Shown in pieces: positions 39,363 to 49,706 of a stretch of DNA of 64,000 bases. Source of the stretch: Streptomyces sp. S4.7 (GTDB taxonomy: Bacteria > Actinomycetota > Actinomycetes > Streptomycetales > Streptomycetaceae); contig NZ_CP048397.1 in NCBI RefSeq assembly GCF_010384365.1, forward strand, positions 1,736,001-1,800,000, in the 5' to 3' direction. The position numbers and the translations under genes were made by a program. The notes beneath the pieces were generated by a model. That model saw only the letters and a program-made list of their open reading frames with translations, had not been told where the DNA came from and ran no database searches. Every line of letters starts with the position of its first letter. Within the stretch, counting starts at the first letter, position 1.

Positions 39363-39986
39363 ATGGACAGCAGCAGCACCCGCCGGCGGGCCACCCGACA
39401 GAAGCTCTACGAGGCCGCGGTGACACTCATCGCCGAACAGGGCTTCTCGGCGACGACCGTCGACGAGATCGCCGAGCGGGCCGGAGTCGCCAAGGGCACG
39501 GTCTACTACAACTTCAAGAGCAAGACCGAGCTGTTCGAGGAGCTTCTGCGGCACGGCGTCGGCCTGCTCACCGCCTCCCTGCGGACCGCCGCCGAGGAGA
39601 CGGCGGAGCGCGACGGGACCAGCGTGGAGGCGCTGGACGCCATGATCCGGGCGGGGCTCGCCTTCATCGACCGCTATCCGGCGTTCACCCAGCTCTACGT
39701 GGCCGAACTCTGGCGCACCAACCGCGCGTGGCAGTCCACGCTGCTGGTGGTGCGTCAGCAGGCCGTCGCCGTCGTGGAGAAGGTGCTCCAGGAGGGGATC
39801 GACGGCGGTGAGCTGAGCCGTGAGATCGATGTCCCGCTGACCGCCGCCGCGCTGGTGGGCATGGTGCTGGTGGCGGCCCTGGACTGGCAGGCGTTCCAGC
39901 CCGAGCGGTCGATCGACGACGTGCACTCGGCGCTCTCGTTACTCCTGCACGGACGGGTCGGCGGAAGCGGACCCGTTCCTCACTGA
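39363..39986 (+). CDS. TetR family transcriptional regulator with a TTA codon
   Basis: A 207-residue TetR regulator. The N-terminal HTH is textbook: TVDEIAERAGVAKGTVYYNF (about 32-51), with a ligand-binding domain after it. It follows the ABC fusion by 38 bases and probably represses that operon through the palindrome at 37811. In the C-terminal part SALSLLLHG, the first Leu of LLL is a TTA codon (39939-39941), the only in-frame TTA I found in the window by eye; in Streptomyces this makes translation depend on the bldA tRNA. The ATG at 39363 fits the family N-terminus; an open frame further upstream lies inside the fusion gene and is rejected. Confidence 0.93.
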   Translation: MDSSSTRRRATRQKLYEAAVTLIAEQGFSATTVDEIAERAGVAKGTVYYNFKSKTELFEELLRHGVGLLTASLRTAAEETAERDGTSVEALDAMIRAGLAFIDRYPAFTQLYVAELWRTNRAWQSTLLVVRQQAVAVVEKVLQEGIDGGELSREIDVPLTAAALVGMVLVAALDWQAFQPERSIDDVHSALSLLLHGRVGGSGPVPH

Positions 39987-40045
39987 GAGCCCGGTCGACA
40001 CGGGGGGACGCAGGAGGACACAGGGGGCGGGGGGACGCGGAAACG

Positions 40046-40087
40046 CGCCGTTCCGGTCGGGTTTCCTCACTCCCGACCGGAGCGGCG
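40046..40087 (+). terminator. Terminator after the ABC fusion-tetR operon
   Basis: A 16-bp stem (40046-40061 with 40072-40087) in which one pair is U-G, with a 10-base loop. It lies 59 bases after the tetR stop. Confidence 0.75.
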
Positions 40088-40289
40088 CATCGCCTCACCC
40101 CGTGGCGGTCTGGGTGCCACACCGCTCCGCCGCCCCGTGCCGGCGGTTTCGGCGTCGCGCCCCTCCCGTGCCCCACACTCTTCCGTCTTCGCAGGTGGGG
40201 GCCTATCCGCGTCTCTACTCATCTCATGTACTAGGTACGGATACTCACCACCCCGTTCGAATCCTCACCCGTCCGGCCCACACGCTGAC

Positions 40290-40302
40290 TACGATTTCGT
40301 CC
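40290..40302 (+). promoter_or_regulatory. -10 box for a leaderless DUF4126 mRNA
   Basis: TACGAT at 40290-40295 is followed by seven bases and then the GTG start. There is no ribosome-binding site, so the transcript probably begins at the start codon. No clear -35 is seen. Confidence 0.5.
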
Positions 40303-40908
40303 GTGTCCGTACTTCCCCTTGTCTTCACCAGCGGCTGGGCCAGCGGTATCAACGCGTACGCGGTGGTTCTGCTGCTCGGCGTATTCGGCGCGACCGGGCT
40401 GACCGACGAGGTCCCCGAGTCGCTCCAGCGCACCGATGTGCTGGTCGTCGTGGGCGTGCTCTTCGTCTGCGAGGCGGTGGCGGACAAGATCCCTTACGTC
40501 GACTCGATCTGGGACTCCGTGCACACGGTGATCAGGCCGCTGTCAGGTGCGGTGGTCGCGGCGCTGCTCGCCGGGCAGAGCGGCTCGCTCCCGGAGATCA
40601 CGGCGGGCGCCGTCGGCGGATCGACCGCCCTGGTGAGTCATCTGGTGAAGGCCGGCACGAGGATGGCGGTCAACACCTCCCCGGAGCCCTTCAGCAACAT
40701 CGCCGTCAGCACCCTGGAGGATCTCGGCGTCGCCGGGATCATCACGTTCGCGATCTTCCACCCGCTCGCCGCCGCGATCGTCGCGGGCGGCCTCCTGCTG
40801 CTCGGCATCGTGATCATCATCTTCCTGGCGTCGAAGATCCGCCGGTTCCGGCAGCGCAGGGCGCAGAGACGCGAGGAACGGCGCCTCGCCACGTCGTGGC
40901 CACCCTGA
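40303..40908 (+). CDS. DUF4126 membrane protein
   Basis: A 201-residue membrane protein of the DUF4126 family. Four to five hydrophobic segments are visible, beginning FTSGWASGINAYAVVLLLGV, with the family motif CEAVADKIPYVDSIWDSVHT (about 58-77) and a C-terminal basic tail (RRFRQRRAQRREERR). Function unknown. I chose the GTG at 40303 because the hydrophobic N-terminus starts there and a -10 box sits seven bases upstream; the frame is open for 67 codons before it but those lie in intergenic sequence. Confidence 0.85.
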   Translation: MSVLPLVFTSGWASGINAYAVVLLLGVFGATGLTDEVPESLQRTDVLVVVGVLFVCEAVADKIPYVDSIWDSVHTVIRPLSGAVVAALLAGQSGSLPEITAGAVGGSTALVSHLVKAGTRMAVNTSPEPFSNIAVSTLEDLGVAGIITFAIFHPLAAAIVAGGLLLLGIVIIIFLASKIRRFRQRRAQRREERRLATSWPP

Positions 40909-41013
40909 CCCGGCGCTTCCTCGTCCCGCTCTCCCCGTTCCCGCGTTCCCGCGTTCCCCGGCCCGGCATCCCGGCTTCGGCGCCGGGAAAACAGGCCGCT
41001 AAGGTCCACTTCC

Positions 41014-42549
41014 ATGGCACTGATTGCGGTGATCGGCGCCGGGATGGGCGCGATGGCGGCGGCTGCCCGGCTGGCAGTGGCCGGGCACCGGGTGACGGTG
41101 TACGAACGCTCGGCGACGTACGGCGGCGCCCTGGGCCGGTTCGAACGCGACGGGTTCGCGTACGACACGGGACCCACGCTGCTGCATCTGCCGGCCGTCT
41201 ACCGGGACCTGTTCCTCAAGACCGGCAAGAAGCCGCTCGAGGAGTGCGTACGGATGACCCAGGTCGACCCGGCGAGCAGGCATCTCTTCCCCGACGGCAC
41301 CGAGGTCCGCCTGCCGAACGCGTCGCGCGCCGGAGTCGTCTCGGCCCTGGACGCCGCGCTCGGCGACGGAGCGGGGACACGGTGGGGAGACTTCCTCGGC
41401 CGGGCCCGGGACGCCTGGGACCGTTCACGGCGGCCTCTGTTGGAGGAGCCGCTGCGGAGCGACTGGCAGGTACTGGGTCGCGATCCGTATCCGGCCGTCC
41501 GGCAGCGCAGGCTGCTGCGTGCGCCCCGGGTGGCGGGCACCGTCGCCGAGGTGGGGACGGGAGAGCTGGCCGACCGCCGGCTCGCCGCGCTGTTCGAGGG
41601 GTACGTCCTGTCGTACGGACTCGATCCGCGGCGCACCCCCGCGAGCGCCGCCCTGCTGCCGTACATGGAGCAGACTTTCGGCACCTGGTACGTGCGGGGC
41701 GGGATGCGGGCGCTGGCGCACGCGGTGTACGAGCGGTGCCTGGAGCGCAGGGTGGAGTTCGTCTTCCGGGCCGATGTGATCCGGATCGTCGAGAAGGACG
41801 GCCGCGCCGCCGGTGTCGAGCTGGCGCCGGGACCGGCCGCCTCCGCCCCGACGGTCGTGGAGGCGGACCATGTGGTGGCGGGCACGGCCCCGGAGGCGCT
41901 CGTGGACCGGGAGTTGTGGCGGGACGACGACGTACGGCCCTGGGACGCGGGCGGAAGCGGGGTGCCGTCGGTCCCCGGCAGGTTCTCGGTGCTGCTGGCC
42001 CTGCGCGGCGGCAGGCCGGACGGCACGGCGCACCGGACGGTGGTGCACTCCCCCGACGGCGGCGACGAGGCCGGCGCGGTGTTCTCCGGCCGGACGGCGC
42101 AGCGGCCGACGGTCACGGTGCTGCGGCCCGACGACCCGACGACGCGTCCGGACGACGGGCACGAGGCGCTCACCCTCACGGCGACCGTCGCACCGCACGG
42201 TCCGGTGGACTGGAACGACGCGGGGCTGCGTGAGCGGTACGCCGATGTACTGGTGGAGGCGGCCGGCGCCGCCGTGCCGGAACTGCGGGAGCGGCTGTCC
42301 TGGCGGGAGATCCGTACGCCCGCCGACACGGCGGCCGGCACCGGGGCACGGGGCGGCTCGGTGCCCGCGCCCTCGCTGGCGGGTGCGGAGGGCCGGCTGC
42401 TGCGTCCGTCGAACAGCACGCGGCTGCCCGGTCTGTATCTCGTGGGCGGCGAGGCGCACCCGGGTGGCGGGCTGGCGCACGCGGGCATGTCCGGGACGTT
42501 GGTCGCCGGGCTGATCGTGGAGGGCGCGGACTTCCGCGGGTCGCGCTGA
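41014..42549 (+). CDS. CrtI-like FAD-dependent oxidoreductase (phytoene desaturase superfamily)
   Basis: A 511-residue flavoprotein. The N-terminal dinucleotide fold is VIGAGMGAMAAAARLAVAGH (about 6-25), followed by the YERSATYGG strand and DTGPTLLHLP, typical of CrtI/CrtN and related amine-oxidase-like enzymes. The C-terminal FAD segment is LYLVGGEAHPGGGLAHAGMSG (split about 471-491). No crtE, crtB or other carotenoid genes lie nearby, so the substrate need not be phytoene. It stands alone between the DUF4126 gene and a convergent membrane-protein gene. Confidence 0.87.
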   Translation: MALIAVIGAGMGAMAAAARLAVAGHRVTVYERSATYGGALGRFERDGFAYDTGPTLLHLPAVYRDLFLKTGKKPLEECVRMTQVDPASRHLFPDGTEVRLPNASRAGVVSALDAALGDGAGTRWGDFLGRARDAWDRSRRPLLEEPLRSDWQVLGRDPYPAVRQRRLLRAPRVAGTVAEVGTGELADRRLAALFEGYVLSYGLDPRRTPASAALLPYMEQTFGTWYVRGGMRALAHAVYERCLERRVEFVFRADVIRIVEKDGRAAGVELAPGPAASAPTVVEADHVVAGTAPEALVDRELWRDDDVRPWDAGGSGVPSVPGRFSVLLALRGGRPDGTAHRTVVHSPDGGDEAGAVFSGRTAQRPTVTVLRPDDPTTRPDDGHEALTLTATVAPHGPVDWNDAGLRERYADVLVEAAGAAVPELRERLSWREIRTPADTAAGTGARGGSVPAPSLAGAEGRLLRPSNSTRLPGLYLVGGEAHPGGGLAHAGMSGTLVAGLIVEGADFRGSR

Positions 42550-42628
42550 ACTCCCCGCGCGGCCGGGCGAGGACATCTGACACCGTTCGAACCCGCGCGG
42601 ACGTCGCGGGAGTTGGGCGGGCCGTCAG

Positions 42629-43648
42629 TCAGTAGCGGTAGCGCTGCTCGTCGTGGTCGGGGTCGTAGCCGTACTGCTCGGGCGCCTGCTGCGGCATCGG
42701 GGGGATGTTCTCGCCCTCTCGCTGTTGCGGGACCCAGACCCCGCCGGGCGGCGTCTCCGCGCCGTACTCGGGCGACCCCGCCCGGCCGCCGCCCTGCCCG
42801 TTCTGGTCGCCGTAGGGGGCCGCGTACTGCTGCTGGCCGCCGTAACTGTCGTACGCGCCGTAGGAATCGCCGCCGCTGTTCGTGGCGCCGTACGGGTCGC
42901 TGTAGGCGGCGTACTGCTGCTGCCCCGTGTCGTAGTCGTACTGACCGCTCTGGCCGCTCTGCGCCGCGTACGGGTCCTGCTGACCGCCGTACGCGTCTTG
43001 GCCCTGGCTCGCGTAGGGGTCCCCGGCACCGTAGGTGTCGGTGGAGCCGTAGGCATCCTGGGCCTGACCGGAGTAGGCGTCCTGGCCCGCGTAGGCGTCG
43101 TGACCGGCGTAGGTGCCTTGGCCCGTGGGGGCGTCGTAACCGCTGTACGGGTCGTAGTTGCCGTACTGGGTCGCCTGGTAGGCCGCGTCGCTGTACACGC
43201 CGTACTGCCCGGTCTCGTCGGGCATCGGCTCCGGCTCGTAGACCGAGGCCGCGAGCGGGGGCTCGCCGGGGACGGGACCGGCGCCCATGTTGTCCGCCGC
43301 GACGGGCCGGTACTCCAAGTCCGAGACTTCCAGGCTCGGTTCGCGTGTCTCGGCCTCACCGCCGCCGGCCCTGCGGCGGCGGCTCACGCCGGGGCTGCCG
43401 CCGATCGCCCAGCCGGTGGAGAAGCCGCGGCGGAACGAGAGCGTCACATAGGTCTGGCCGACCGCGAACGCGATCGCGCCGACGGCGATGACCGGAACGG
43501 ACGCGAGCAGGACACCCAGCACCACGCCGACGAAACCCGTGAAGGCGAGAAGTCGCCAACGGAGCCGCGCCTTGTACTGGAGCAGTACTTCACCCAGCAG
43601 CCACAGCGCGACGATGCCGAACGCGATGTAGAGGACCGTCCAGCCCAT
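42629..43648 (-). CDS. Membrane protein with Tyr/Gln/Gly/Asp-rich disordered tail
   Basis: A 339-residue protein of no named family. Residues 1-75 hold two to three transmembrane helices (VLYIAFGIVALWLLGEVLL; LLAFTGFVGVVLGVLLA; VPVIAVGAIAFAVG). Residues 76-150 are polar. Residues about 150-300 are low-complexity, rich in Tyr, Gln, Gly, Asp, Ala and Ser, with recurring DAYxGQ, DPYAxQ and QQYAAPY units, resembling prion-like domains. The end is Pro/Gln/Tyr-rich (DEQRYRY). It ends 79 bases from the convergent CrtI-like gene and lies downstream of metF. Homologues exist in Streptomyces by recollection; function unknown. Confidence 0.8.
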   Translation of the reverse strand: MGWTVLYIAFGIVALWLLGEVLLQYKARLRWRLLAFTGFVGVVLGVLLASVPVIAVGAIAFAVGQTYVTLSFRRGFSTGWAIGGSPGVSRRRRAGGGEAETREPSLEVSDLEYRPVAADNMGAGPVPGEPPLAASVYEPEPMPDETGQYGVYSDAAYQATQYGNYDPYSGYDAPTGQGTYAGHDAYAGQDAYSGQAQDAYGSTDTYGAGDPYASQGQDAYGGQQDPYAAQSGQSGQYDYDTGQQQYAAYSDPYGATNSGGDSYGAYDSYGGQQQYAAPYGDQNGQGGGRAGSPEYGAETPPGGVWVPQQREGENIPPMPQQAPEQYGYDPDHDEQRYRY

Positions 43649-43699
43649 GCCCGCCCCTCTCCTGCGGTCACCGCCCCGGGTCGGGGCGTGTACGACCGG

Positions 43700-44617
43700 T
43701 CACGACTGCTCGTGCCGTCCGAGATTCTCGTAAATTTCGAGCGTCGCCGTGGAGTTGTTGAGTGTAATGAAGTGGAGTCCGGGGACACCCTCCGCGCGCA
43801 GCGTCGCGCAGAACTCAGTCGCGTACTCGATACCGATGGAGCGTACAGCGGCGGGATCCTCCGCGGCGGAGAGGATCCGCTCTTTCAGTGCGGGGGGCAG
43901 CGACGCGTTGCTGAGCTGCGAGAAGCGCTCGATCTGCCGGACGTTGGTGACCGGCATGATCTCCGGGATGATCGGGGTGTCGCAGCCGGCCGCCGCCACC
44001 TTGTCCCGCAGCCGCAGATAGTCCTCGGGGTCGAAGAACATCTGGGTGATGGCGTAGTCGGCGCCCGCGCGGCACTTGGCCACGAAATGCCGGATGTCGC
44101 TCTCCCAGTCGGGCGAGCGCGGATGCATCTCGGGGAAGGCGGCGACGCCCACGCAGAAGTCGCCGGACTCCTTGATCAGACGGACCAGGTCGGCCGCGTA
44201 CGTCACGCCCTCGGGGTGTTTGACCCACTCGCCCATCGGGTCGCCGGGCGGGTCTCCGCGCACGGCGAGGATGTTCCTGATCCCGGCGTCCGCGTACTGG
44301 CCGATCATGTTCCGCAGCTCGGCGACCGAGTGGTTCACCGCGGTGAGGTGGGCGACCGGGGTGAGTGTGGTGTCGGAGGCGATCTGCTGGGTCGCCTTGA
44401 CCGTGCCCGCGCGGGTGGAGCCCCCGGCGCCGTAGGTCACCGAGACGAAGTTCGGGGCGACGGCCTCGACCCGGCGCAACGCGTTCCAGAGGTTCCGCTC
44501 GCCCTTCTCCGTCTTGGGCGCCCAGAATTCGAACGAGTACGACAATTTGCCGGTCGCAAGCAGGTCACGCACCGTACGAGCGTGATCCGTCCTGGTCGAA
44601 GCTGTACCAAGGGCCAT
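43700..44617 (-). CDS. metF: Methylenetetrahydrofolate reductase MetF
   Basis: A 305-residue flavin enzyme reducing 5,10-methylene-THF to 5-methyl-THF for methionine synthesis. The barrel begins [19 protein letters not shown] (about 30-48) where the catalytic Glu is present, then [14 protein letters not shown] and the ILAVRGDPP motif (about 114-122); [15 protein letters not shown] and [10 protein letters not shown] follow. It starts at the ATG at 44617, with a good -35/-10 pair ending six bases before it and no ribosome-binding site, so the mRNA is probably leaderless. Confidence 0.95.
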   Translation of the reverse strand: MALGTASTRTDHARTVRDLLATGKLSYSFEFWAPKTEKGERNLWNALRRVEAVAPNFVSVTYGAGGSTRAGTVKATQQIASDTTLTPVAHLTAVNHSVAELRNMIGQYADAGIRNILAVRGDPPGDPMGEWVKHPEGVTYAADLVRLIKESGDFCVGVAAFPEMHPRSPDWESDIRHFVAKCRAGADYAITQMFFDPEDYLRLRDKVAAAGCDTPIIPEIMPVTNVRQIERFSQLSNASLPPALKERILSAAEDPAAVRSIGIEYATEFCATLRAEGVPGLHFITLNNSTATLEIYENLGRHEQS

Positions 44618-44652
44618 ACGGGAAGGTTATCGAGGGCACGGCGATCACCCAA
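44618..44652 (-). promoter_or_regulatory. metF promoter, leaderless
   Basis: On the minus strand TTGGGT (44647-44652), a 17-base spacer and TAACCT (44624-44629) form a promoter; six bases then separate the -10 from the metF ATG. No SAM or cobalamin riboswitch is visible here. Confidence 0.6.
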
Positions 44653-44780
44653 CCAGAGCAGGCCTTTTTGTCCATTTCACACCATGCCTGTCCACCCCTC
44701 GGACAGCGCACCCGCAACCGGAGCCGGGGGTCCGGGGGTCCGGGGCTTTGGGGCGGGTGACGGTGGTGCGGCGGACCGTG

Positions 44781-45449
44781 TCAGGCGACCCGGTCCCGTA
44801 CGCGCTTGGCGATGCCGGCGGCCGCCATGGCCGGGTCGTCCGCCTCCGTGAGGGCCCGTACGACCACGACCCGGCGGGCCCCGGCGTCCAGCACCTCTTC
44901 GAGGTTGCCCGTGTCGATCCCGCCGATCGCGAACCACGGGCGCCGGGTGGCCATCGACGCCGCGTACCGCACGAGGTCGAGTCCGGGGGCGGGTCGGCCC
45001 GGCTTGGTGGGGGTGGGCCAGCACGGCCCCGCGCAGAAGTAGTCCACGCCGGGCTCGCCGGCCGCGGCCATCACCTCGGCCTCGGAATGTGTGGAGCGGC
45101 CGATCAGCAGCTCCGTACCGAGGATGGCGCGGGCGGCGGAGACGGGCAGGTCCCCCTGGCCCAGGTGCAGCACGTCGGAACCGATGGCGTGCGCCACGTC
45201 CGCCCGGTCGTTCACGGCCAGGAGCTTGCCGTGGCGTCGGCAGGCGTCGGCGAAGACCTGAAGGTGGTCCAGCTCCTCGGCCGCCTCCATGCCCTTGTCA
45301 CGAAGCTGCACGATGTCCACACCGGAGGTGAGGACGGCGTCCAGGAACTCGGGAAGATCCCCCTGCCGCTTCCGTGCGTCCGTGCAGAGATAGAGCCGGG
45401 CGTCGGACAGCAGATCGAGTGCGCTGGGCGCACCGGGCGCTGCGGGCAT
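44781..45449 (-). CDS. thiE: Thiamine-phosphate synthase ThiE
   Basis: A 222-residue TIM-barrel enzyme joining HMP-PP with the thiazole phosphate to give thiamine phosphate. It contains [32 protein letters not shown] (about 44-56), [21 protein letters not shown] (split around 80-100) and the phosphate-binding [15 protein letters not shown] chose the ATG at 45449, with GGGGGAG six bases upstream; the frame extends 65 codons further into intergenic sequence without a domain. Its TPP riboswitch is not visible; thiO-thiS-thiG nearby have one. Confidence 0.95.
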   Translation of the reverse strand: MPAAPGAPSALDLLSDARLYLCTDARKRQGDLPEFLDAVLTSGVDIVQLRDKGMEAAEELDHLQVFADACRRHGKLLAVNDRADVAHAIGSDVLHLGQGDLPVSAARAILGTELLIGRSTHSEAEVMAAAGEPGVDYFCAGPCWPTPTKPGRPAPGLDLVRYAASMATRRPWFAIGGIDTGNLEEVLDAGARRVVVVRALTEADDPAMAAAGIAKRVRDRVA

Positions 45450-45538
45450 GCGGGTCTCCCCCGTCGGATCGTTGTCATGACGGCCGTGCGCGGGCCGGGG
45501 GCCGCCCGGCCCGCGCACGGCCGGTGGTGGTGGTGCCG

Positions 45539-45904
45539 TCAGACGGCGAGCGCCTGGGCGCGGCGCTTCACCTCCGTACCGCGATTCTCGCTGAGGGCCT
45601 GCGCGGGCGTGCCCGGCAGGGACGGGTCGGGAGTGAAGAGCCACTCGAGCATCTCTTCGTCGGTGAAGCTGTCGTCCCTCAGGAGCGTCAGGGTCCCGGC
45701 GAGGCCCTTGACGACCTTCTTGCCGTCGATGAAGGCGGCCGGCACCTGAAGCGCCCGATTCTCACCGCGGCGCACGGCGATCAGCTGACCCTCCTTCACC
45801 AGTTGACGCACACGCGTCACCTCGATATCGAGCATTTCCGCGATATCGGGCAGGTGAAGCCAGGCAGGGACGAGAGCATCGATCTTTGCGTCAATCTCAG
45901 TCAC
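45539..45904 (-). CDS. Rv2175c-family DNA-binding protein
   Basis: A 121-residue winged-helix DNA-binding protein. [22 protein letters not shown] (split about 15-36) is the HTH; the C-terminal half matches the Rv2175c-type domain ([20 protein letters not shown]). In mycobacteria Rv2175c is a substrate of the Ser/Thr kinase PknL. A PASTA kinase gene lies 4 kb away here, so phosphorylation is a reasonable but untested idea. The GTG start lacks a clear ribosome-binding site. It ends 89 bases before thiE. Confidence 0.85.
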   Translation of the reverse strand: MTEIDAKIDALVPAWLHLPDIAEMLDIEVTRVRQLVKEGQLIAVRRGENRALQVPAAFIDGKKVVKGLAGTLTLLRDDSFTDEEMLEWLFTPDPSLPGTPAQALSENRGTEVKRRAQALAV

Positions 45905-46006
45905 AGGACAAGCCTGCCATCCCGGACTGACAGTCGGAAGCCGAGCCGGGCACCGACTGGGCCGACGAGCGGTACCCCCGGCCCGGGGAGAGCGCGCGGG
46001 ACACGG

Positions 46007-47227
46007 TCACAGAGCCGTCAGTTTGAGCGGTACGGCGGGGTCGGCGGCCCGCCGCGTGTCGATCCGCGCACCCGCCGCGACGAGCTTGCGGCCCTGCGCC
46101 AGGTCTCGCGGTCTGCCGACGGCGAGCAGCGCCACCAGCGCCCCTTCCCGCAGCCACAGGACCGACCAGGCGGCGCTCGCCGGGTCGCCGCGCCACAGGA
46201 GGGCGTCGGCCCGGTCGTGGTGGCCCGCGTACTGCACGAAACGGCCGAACTGCTCGGACCAGAAGTACGGCACCGGGTCGTAGGGCTCGTGGGACTCCCC
46301 CACGATGTCGGCGGCGACCGTGCGCGGCCCCTGGAGCGCGTTGTCCCAGTGGTGCACCATCAGCCGCTCCCCGTAGCGGGCCGAGGGGAACGAGGCGCAG
46401 TCCCCGACCGCGTACACACCGGGCGCCGAGGCGCGCAGCCGGTCGTCGGCGGTGACGGCGCCCTCGGCGCCGGTCACGATGCCGGATCCCGCCAGCCAGG
46501 CCGTCGCGGGTCTGGCGCCGATGCCCACGACCACCGCGTCCGCCGCCTGCTCACGGCCGTCGGAGAGAACCACCCGGCCGGGCTCGACGCTCGCCACGCG
46601 CGCGTGGGTGAGGAGTTCGGCGCCGCTCTCGGCGTACCAGTCGGCCATCGGAGTGGCGACCTCGGCGGGCAGGGCGCCGGCGAGCGGATGGGCCGCCGCC
46701 TCGACGACGGTCACCTCGCAGCCGGCCTCCCTGGCCGCGGTCGTGAACTCGGCGCCGATCCAGCCCGCTCCCACCACGACGACATGGTGCTTGCGCTCCA
46801 GGACGGGGCGCAGCCGCGCCGCGTCGTCCAGGGTGCGCAGCAGGTGAACACCCGGGACCCCGTCGGCGCCCGGCAGGGTGATCGGTTCGGCGCCGGTGGC
46901 GATGACCAGCGCGTCGTAGGGAACCGGCCCCGCCTCCGTGTCCACCTCGTGGTCCGCCGGGCGCACACCGGTCACTTCGAGACCCAGCCGCAACTCCGCA
47001 CGGAGCGCGTCGAAGTCCACGTCGAAGGCCGAACCTTCCGCCGCACCGAGGAGGACGGCCTTCGAGAGTGGGGGCCGGTCGTAGGGCTGGTGACGCTCGG
47101 CGCCGATGAGGGTGACGGGGCCTTCGTGCCCCAGTTCGCGCAGTGCCACGGCGGTCTGCACACCCGCCATTCCCGCGCCGACGACGACGGTGCGCCGCTC
47201 GTCCGTCTGCTTCCGCTGCTCGCTCAC
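46007..47227 (-). CDS. NAD(P)/FAD-dependent oxidoreductase (ferredoxin-reductase type)
   Basis: A 406-residue pyridine-nucleotide disulfide oxidoreductase-fold enzyme resembling rhodocoxin or putidaredoxin reductases. FAD motif VVVGAGMAGVQTAVALRELG is near 14-33; the NAD(P)-binding motif VVVGAGWIGAEFTTAAREAG is near 149-168; the second FAD strand VYAVGDCASFP is near 280. The C-terminal dimer-type domain is present. No ferredoxin or P450 gene is adjacent, so its electron partner is unknown. The GTG start has AAGGTGAT five bases upstream; TAAGGT six bases upstream could equally be a -10 box. It is divergent from thiO. Confidence 0.88.
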   Translation of the reverse strand: MSEQRKQTDERRTVVVGAGMAGVQTAVALRELGHEGPVTLIGAERHQPYDRPPLSKAVLLGAAEGSAFDVDFDALRAELRLGLEVTGVRPADHEVDTEAGPVPYDALVIATGAEPITLPGADGVPGVHLLRTLDDAARLRPVLERKHHVVVVGAGWIGAEFTTAAREAGCEVTVVEAAAHPLAGALPAEVATPMADWYAESGAELLTHARVASVEPGRVVLSDGREQAADAVVVGIGARPATAWLAGSGIVTGAEGAVTADDRLRASAPGVYAVGDCASFPSARYGERLMVHHWDNALQGPRTVAADIVGESHEPYDPVPYFWSEQFGRFVQYAGHHDRADALLWRGDPASAAWSVLWLREGALVALLAVGRPRDLAQGRKLVAAGARIDTRRAADPAVPLKLTAL

Positions 47228-47340
47228 CCGATCACCTTATGGAACCGGCGGGGTCGACGACTCCCTTACAGGGGGCGGGGACAGGGGGTTACCCTGACCG
47301 TAAAGCACTTGTCATCAGTGGCGAACAGAAGACTTCACAC

Positions 47341-47434
47341 CTCGCGGGAGCCCGTACGCACCGGGCTGAGAGGGAGGCTGACGCGGCCTCCGACCGTACG
47401 AACCTGATCCGGGTCATGCCGGCGAAGGGAGGAG
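47341..47434 (+). promoter_or_regulatory. TPP riboswitch (THI element) controlling thiO-thiS-thiG
   Basis: The THI-box is clear: CTGAGA at 47366-47371 in a GGGCTGAGAGGG context and ACCTGATC at 47402-47409, followed by GGGTCATGCCGGCGAAGGGA. TCGC (47342-47345) can pair with GCGA (47422-47425) as part of P1. The ribosome-binding site GGGAGGAG (47427-47434) directly abuts P1, which points to translational control. TACCCT at 47290-47295 could be the -10 box. Confidence 0.95.
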
Positions 47435-47444
47435 CTGGACACCC

Positions 47445-48658
47445 ATGCGGTCATCTCATGTTCGGTACCGGGAATCCGGGCGGTCCGACGTCCTGGTGGT
47501 CGGGGGCGGGATCATCGGCCTGGTCACCGCCTGGCGCGCGGCGCAGCTCGGGCTCGGCGTCACCGTCGTCGATCCGGAGCCGGGCGGCGGCGCCGCGCGG
47601 GTCGCCGCCGGGATGCTCGCCGCCGTCAGCGAACTCGACCACGGCGAACAGACCTTGCTGGCGCTGAACATCGCCTCGGCGCAGCTGTATCCCGACTTCG
47701 TCGCCGAACTGGAGTCGGTGACGGGGCAGGAGACCGGCTACCGCGCCTGCGGCACGCTCGCCGTCGCTCTCGACAGCGACGACCGGGCGCAGCTGCGTGA
47801 ACTCCACGCCCTCCAAAGGAGGTCGGGTCTGGAGTCGCAATGGCTCACCGGCCGCGAGTGCCGGCGGCTGGAGCCGATGCTCGCTCCCGGCGTCCGCGGC
47901 GGGCTGCGGGTCGACGGGGACCACCAGATCGACCCGCGCAGGCTCGCGGCCGCCCTCGTGACGGCCTGTGAGCGGTCGGGGGTGGTCTTCCACCGGGCGT
48001 GGGCCGAACGGCTGCGGGTGGCCGGGGACCGGGCCGCCGGGGTCACGGTGGCCGGCGGCGCCGAACTGGGCGCCGATCAGGTCGTCGTCGCCGGGGGCAG
48101 CCTCAGCGGGCGGCTGGCGGGCGTGCCGGACGACGTCCTGCCTCCGGTACGTCCGGTCAAGGGCCAGGTCCTGCGGCTGACGGTGCCGCGCCCGTACGCC
48201 CCGTTCCTGTCCCGGACGCTGCGGGCCGAGGTCCGCGGCAGCCACATCTATCTCGTGCCGCGCGAGAACGGCGAGCTGGTCGTCGGGGCGACGAGCGAGG
48301 AGCTGGGCTGGGACACGACGGTGACTGCGGGCGGGGTGTACGAGCTGCTGCGCGACGCCCACGAACTGCTCCCCGGCATCACCGAACTGCCGCTCACCGA
48401 GACCCTCGCCGGGCTGCGGCCGACGTCGCCGGACAACGCCCCGCTGCTCGGGCCGACCGCCCTGCCGGGGCTGCATCTGGCCACCGGGCACCACCGCAAC
48501 GGGGTGCTCCTGACGCCCGTCACGGGCCGGGTGATGGCCACCGTCCTCACGACGGGTGAACTGCCGGACCACGCACGGCCCTTCACCCCCGCACGCTTCC
48601 CGCCCGGTGGCGCCTCGGCCCCCTCCCCCACCGTCCGTGCAGGTCAGGAGCAGCACGC

Positions 48659-48662
<4 letters not shown>
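47445..48662 (+). CDS. thiO: Glycine oxidase ThiO
   Basis: A 405-residue FAD enzyme that oxidises glycine to the imine used in making the thiazole ring of thiamine. FAD-binding VLVVGGGIIGLVTAWRAAQLG lies near 16-36, then GAARVAAGMLAAVSELDHGE and the late GLRPTSPDNAPLLGPT (about 325-340). It is the first gene behind the TPP riboswitch and its stop overlaps thiS (ATGA). Aerobic thiO-type thiazole synthesis, rather than thiH, is expected in Streptomyces. Confidence 0.95.

Positions 48663-49706
<1,044 letters not shown>

Larger units (their letters stand above)
39987..40302. other. Intergenic region between tetR and the DUF4126 gene
   Basis: This 316-base stretch has no gene. It contains the tetR terminator at 40046-40087 and, at its right end, a -10 box for the DUF4126 gene. 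The part between (40090-40285) shows nothing I can name. Confidence 0.5.

Noticed and set aside
40931..40965. Short tandem CCCGTTCCCGCGTTCC repeats
   Set aside because: Only two to three units in a small gap; not CRISPR and no spacers.
41014..42549. A carotenoid gene cluster around the CrtI-like enzyme
   Set aside because: No crtE, crtB, crtY or similar genes occur nearby.
44618..44780. A SAM or cobalamin riboswitch before metF
   Set aside because: The promoter ends six bases before the ATG, leaving no room for an aptamer, and no conserved core is visible.
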